64,000 bases of DNA from Bog-756 sp963833585 (GTDB lineage Bacteria > Actinomycetota > Acidimicrobiia > Acidimicrobiales > RAAP-2): the NCBI GenBank assembly GCA_963833585.1, contig CAWHYF010000006.1, forward strand, positions 1,116,001 through 1,180,000, in the 5' to 3' direction. Below are positions 62,103-64,000 of the stretch, piece after piece. The notes below the pieces were generated by a model. The model made no database searches. It saw only the letters and a program-made list of their open reading frames with translations, and had not been told where the DNA came from. The position numbers were made by a program, and so were the translations under genes. The first letter of the stretch is position 1; every line of letters begins with the position of its first letter.

Positions 62103-63134
62103 GTGGAATGGGTGGAAGCCAGTGGCAAGTCACTGCCTGAGGCCAAGGAGATCGTGCTCGACCTGCTGGGCGTGGCCGAGGACGATGCCGAATTCGTGAT
62201 CCTGAGCGAGCCCAAGGCGGGCCTGTTCGGCAGGGTGCGAGGAGAGGCGCGGGTCCAGGCCCGGGTGCGGCCGGTGGCTCCCCCACCCAAGCGTGGCCGG
62301 CGACAACGGCCGGACCGCAACCGCGGCGCCGACCGGGGGAGCTCGTCCCGAGCGAGAAGCGACTCGAGCCGTGGGGACCGATCCCGCGGTGGACGATCGT
62401 CCAACGGGTCGGGGGGCGTCCAGACCGATGAGGGCCGGCGACCGGCGGAGGCCGACGGGGGAGGGCCCGAGACCAACGGCTCCGGCCCCCCGGCCGGCGC
62501 ATCCGGTGGAGGATCCGGCCGATCGGGCTCGACGGGTTCGGGAAGCCGCCGGAAGCGCGGACCCCGGGGTGGAGGGTCGGGCGGCCCGCCGCCCCAAGGC
62601 GGACAGCAGCAGTCGAAGCATGGATCCGGTCAGACGCCCGGAGATAGTGAGGACAGCATGGAAGAGTCACTGACCCTCGAGCAGCAGGGTGAGGCGGCAA
62701 CCGAGTTCGTGGCCGGGCTGGTACGGGAGTTCGGTCTCCGGGCCGACGTGGGCTTCGTGGAACTGGACGAGGACACCGTGCAGATCGCGGCGAACGGCGA
62801 CGATCTGGGGCTGTTGGTAGGACCCCGGGGGGCGACCCTCTCGGCCGTGCAGGACCTGACCCGTACCTTCGTCCAGCGCCAGTCCGAGGTGCGGACCGAC
62901 CGCATCCTGGTGGATGTCGGCGGGTACCGGGAGAAGCGGTCGGCGGCACTGCGCCGGTTCACCGAAGGGATCGTCGGGGAGGTCAAGAGCAGCGGCGAGG
63001 AGCGCGCCCTCGAGCCGATGTCCCCCGCCGACCGGAAGGTGGTTCACGACACGGTCAACGAGATCGACGGGGTGGAGACCAGGTCCGACGGAACGGAACC
63101 CTCGAGGTATGTGGTGATCCAACCCTCGACGTGA
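62103..63134 (+). CDS. jag: Jag/KhpB-like RNA-binding protein
   Basis: GTG 62103 lies four bases after the yidC stop. The 343-residue protein has an N-terminal Jag_N domain (VEASGKSLPEAKEIVLDLLG) with FVILSEPKAGLFGRVRGEA, then a Gly/Arg/Ser/Pro-rich low-complexity linker of about 120 residues. A KH domain follows with the GPRG loop in LLVGPRGATLSAVQDL, and a C-terminal R3H domain (RFTEGIVGEV, ADRKVVHDTVNEIDGVET). It binds RNA and affects envelope and cell-division protein expression in relatives. The linker is much longer than in Firmicutes. Confidence 0.93.
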   Translation: MEWVEASGKSLPEAKEIVLDLLGVAEDDAEFVILSEPKAGLFGRVRGEARVQARVRPVAPPPKRGRRQRPDRNRGADRGSSSRARSDSSRGDRSRGGRSSNGSGGVQTDEGRRPAEADGGGPETNGSGPPAGASGGGSGRSGSTGSGSRRKRGPRGGGSGGPPPQGGQQQSKHGSGQTPGDSEDSMEESLTLEQQGEAATEFVAGLVREFGLRADVGFVELDEDTVQIAANGDDLGLLVGPRGATLSAVQDLTRTFVQRQSEVRTDRILVDVGGYREKRSAALRRFTEGIVGEVKSSGEERALEPMSPADRKVVHDTVNEIDGVETRSDGTEPSRYVVIQPST

Positions 63135-63293
63135 CCGCAGCGTCACGACGGGCATTGTGGATGAACGGCACCGGGTCCGCCCCGGTGCCGTTGGCCTTCC
63201 CGGGCCCACGAGACCCCCACTCGGGGGAGGCGACAGAAGGCCGGATCTCCACCCCCCCACCGACCGGGGTCGGGAAGGGTTCCGGGACCGACC

Positions 63294-63962
63294 GTGGGAT
63301 CTGAGCGAACGTTCGGCCCGATGCGGGCCCAGGTCGGCAAGGACGTGACGTCCACCCTCCGTCGAGCCTCCGATCTGGGATTTCTGGGGGGTATGCGCGT
63401 CGAGGACCAGATCGATCACGCCCTGGGCTTCGTGGCGGCCGTCGAGGAAGCCCTCGGTCGGCATCCGACCAGCGCCGTCGACCTCGGTAGCGGAGGCGGC
63501 GTTCCGGGCGTTGTCCTGCATGCTTCCTGGCCCCGGTGTCACGTGGTGCTGATGGATGGGAGCCTACGGCGCACCGAGTTCCTCTCCCGAGAGGTCGAGG
63601 GTTGGGGTCACCCGGGGACAGCGGAGGTCGTTCGAGGAAGGGCCGAAGAGCTGGGCAGGGACGATCAGTTCCGCCAGCACTTCGAGGTGGTGGCGGCGCG
63701 GTCCTTCGGCCCGCCGCCGGTGACGGCCGAGTGCGGGGCTCCCCTCTTGAAGGTGGGTGGATTGCTCGTGGTGTCTGAGCCACCCCAGGACCCAGGCGGC
63801 CAGAGGTGGCCGACCGAGGGCCTGGAGCTGCTGGGCCTGGCCCCACTGTCGCAGACCCGGTTCGACGATCGGTTCAGCTACCAGGTGCTGATCAAGAGGG
63901 CCGCCACCCCCGAGCGGTACCCCCGGCGGGTCGGGATTCCGACCAAACGGCCCATCTTCTGA
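63294..63962 (+). CDS. rsmG: 16S rRNA (guanine527-N7)-methyltransferase
   Basis: The 222-residue protein starts at GTG 63294; ATG 63321 is a possible later start. The SAM-binding VDLGSGGGVPGVVLHASWP is the RsmG/GidB signature, followed by VVLMDGSLRRTEFL and VVAARSFGPPPVTAE; the end YPRRVGIPTKRPIF is typical. It methylates G527 of 16S rRNA, a site whose loss gives low-level streptomycin resistance. It is the last gene of the rpmH-to-rsmG series; parA and parB would be expected beyond the window. Confidence 0.95.
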   Translation: MGSERTFGPMRAQVGKDVTSTLRRASDLGFLGGMRVEDQIDHALGFVAAVEEALGRHPTSAVDLGSGGGVPGVVLHASWPRCHVVLMDGSLRRTEFLSREVEGWGHPGTAEVVRGRAEELGRDDQFRQHFEVVAARSFGPPPVTAECGAPLLKVGGLLVVSEPPQDPGGQRWPTEGLELLGLAPLSQTRFDDRFSYQVLIKRAATPERYPRRVGIPTKRPIF

Positions 63963-64000
63963 ACCCCGATCCCCGCCGTGCCCCGGGATCGAGGAGCGAG

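Overview
The window comes from a very GC-rich actinobacterium, most likely of class Acidimicrobiia. The evidence is the GC-rich codon use with many GTG starts, the actinobacterial order of the replication-origin genes, many actinobacterial families (DUF2505, DUF2855, DUF5134, DUF427, F420-dependent LLM enzymes, hydrolase-cyclase fusions), and a secreted protein built of 42-residue GYW(L/F)VASDGG propeller repeats that I associate with Acidimicrobiia. No species can be named from this sequence.

The right end (about 50.5-64 kb) is the chromosomal origin. rpmH-rnpA-yidD-yidC-jag-rsmG run rightward. dnaA, dnaN, recF, a DUF721/DciA-like gene, gyrB, gyrA and tRNA-Ile(GAT) run leftward. DnaA-box-like sites lie on both sides of dnaA. 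dnaN is interrupted by a one-base loss in a 7-base homopolymer.

From 45.2 to 50.5 kb, against the 3' end of tRNA-Ile, lies a visibly less GC-rich segment. It carries an O-methyltransferase-like gene, an alpha/beta-hydrolase-adenylate cyclase fusion, a small membrane protein, the repeat protein and a 0.6-kb stretch without a convincing gene. It looks like an accessory or transferred segment, although no integrase is visible.

The left 45 kb is a mosaic of metabolic and transport genes. It holds a partial N-carbamoylputrescine amidase; a catabolic-looking cluster (SDR, two related amidohydrolases, an acetoacetate-decarboxylase-like enzyme, a SnoaL-like protein); a five-gene dipeptide-type ABC operon followed by a large sulfatase; a polar amino-acid ABC operon; two DHA2 efflux pumps (one with a fused winged-helix domain, one paired with a TetR repressor and a clear promoter/operator); a Baeyer-Villiger-type monooxygenase; LytR-CpsA-Psr, RodZ-like and pirin genes; a CtaG/DUF5134/membrane-protein/beta-carbonic-anhydrase group; DUF427; an F420-type oxidoreductase; a PAS-GGDEF sensor; an enoyl-CoA hydratase; and a PhnZ-like HD oxygenase.

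Several genes (SDR, SnoaL-like, LytR, DHA2 pump, dnaN and, in the other direction, DUF2505) are split by single-base frameshifts. Most behave as loss of one G or C, several within homopolymers. Because one lies in essential dnaN, indel errors in the assembly are the simplest explanation, so downstream annotation should treat these as probably intact genes. Apart from the noted regulatory dyads, hairpins and fusions, I found no CRISPR array, prophage or complete insertion sequence, and no clearly new multi-gene system.
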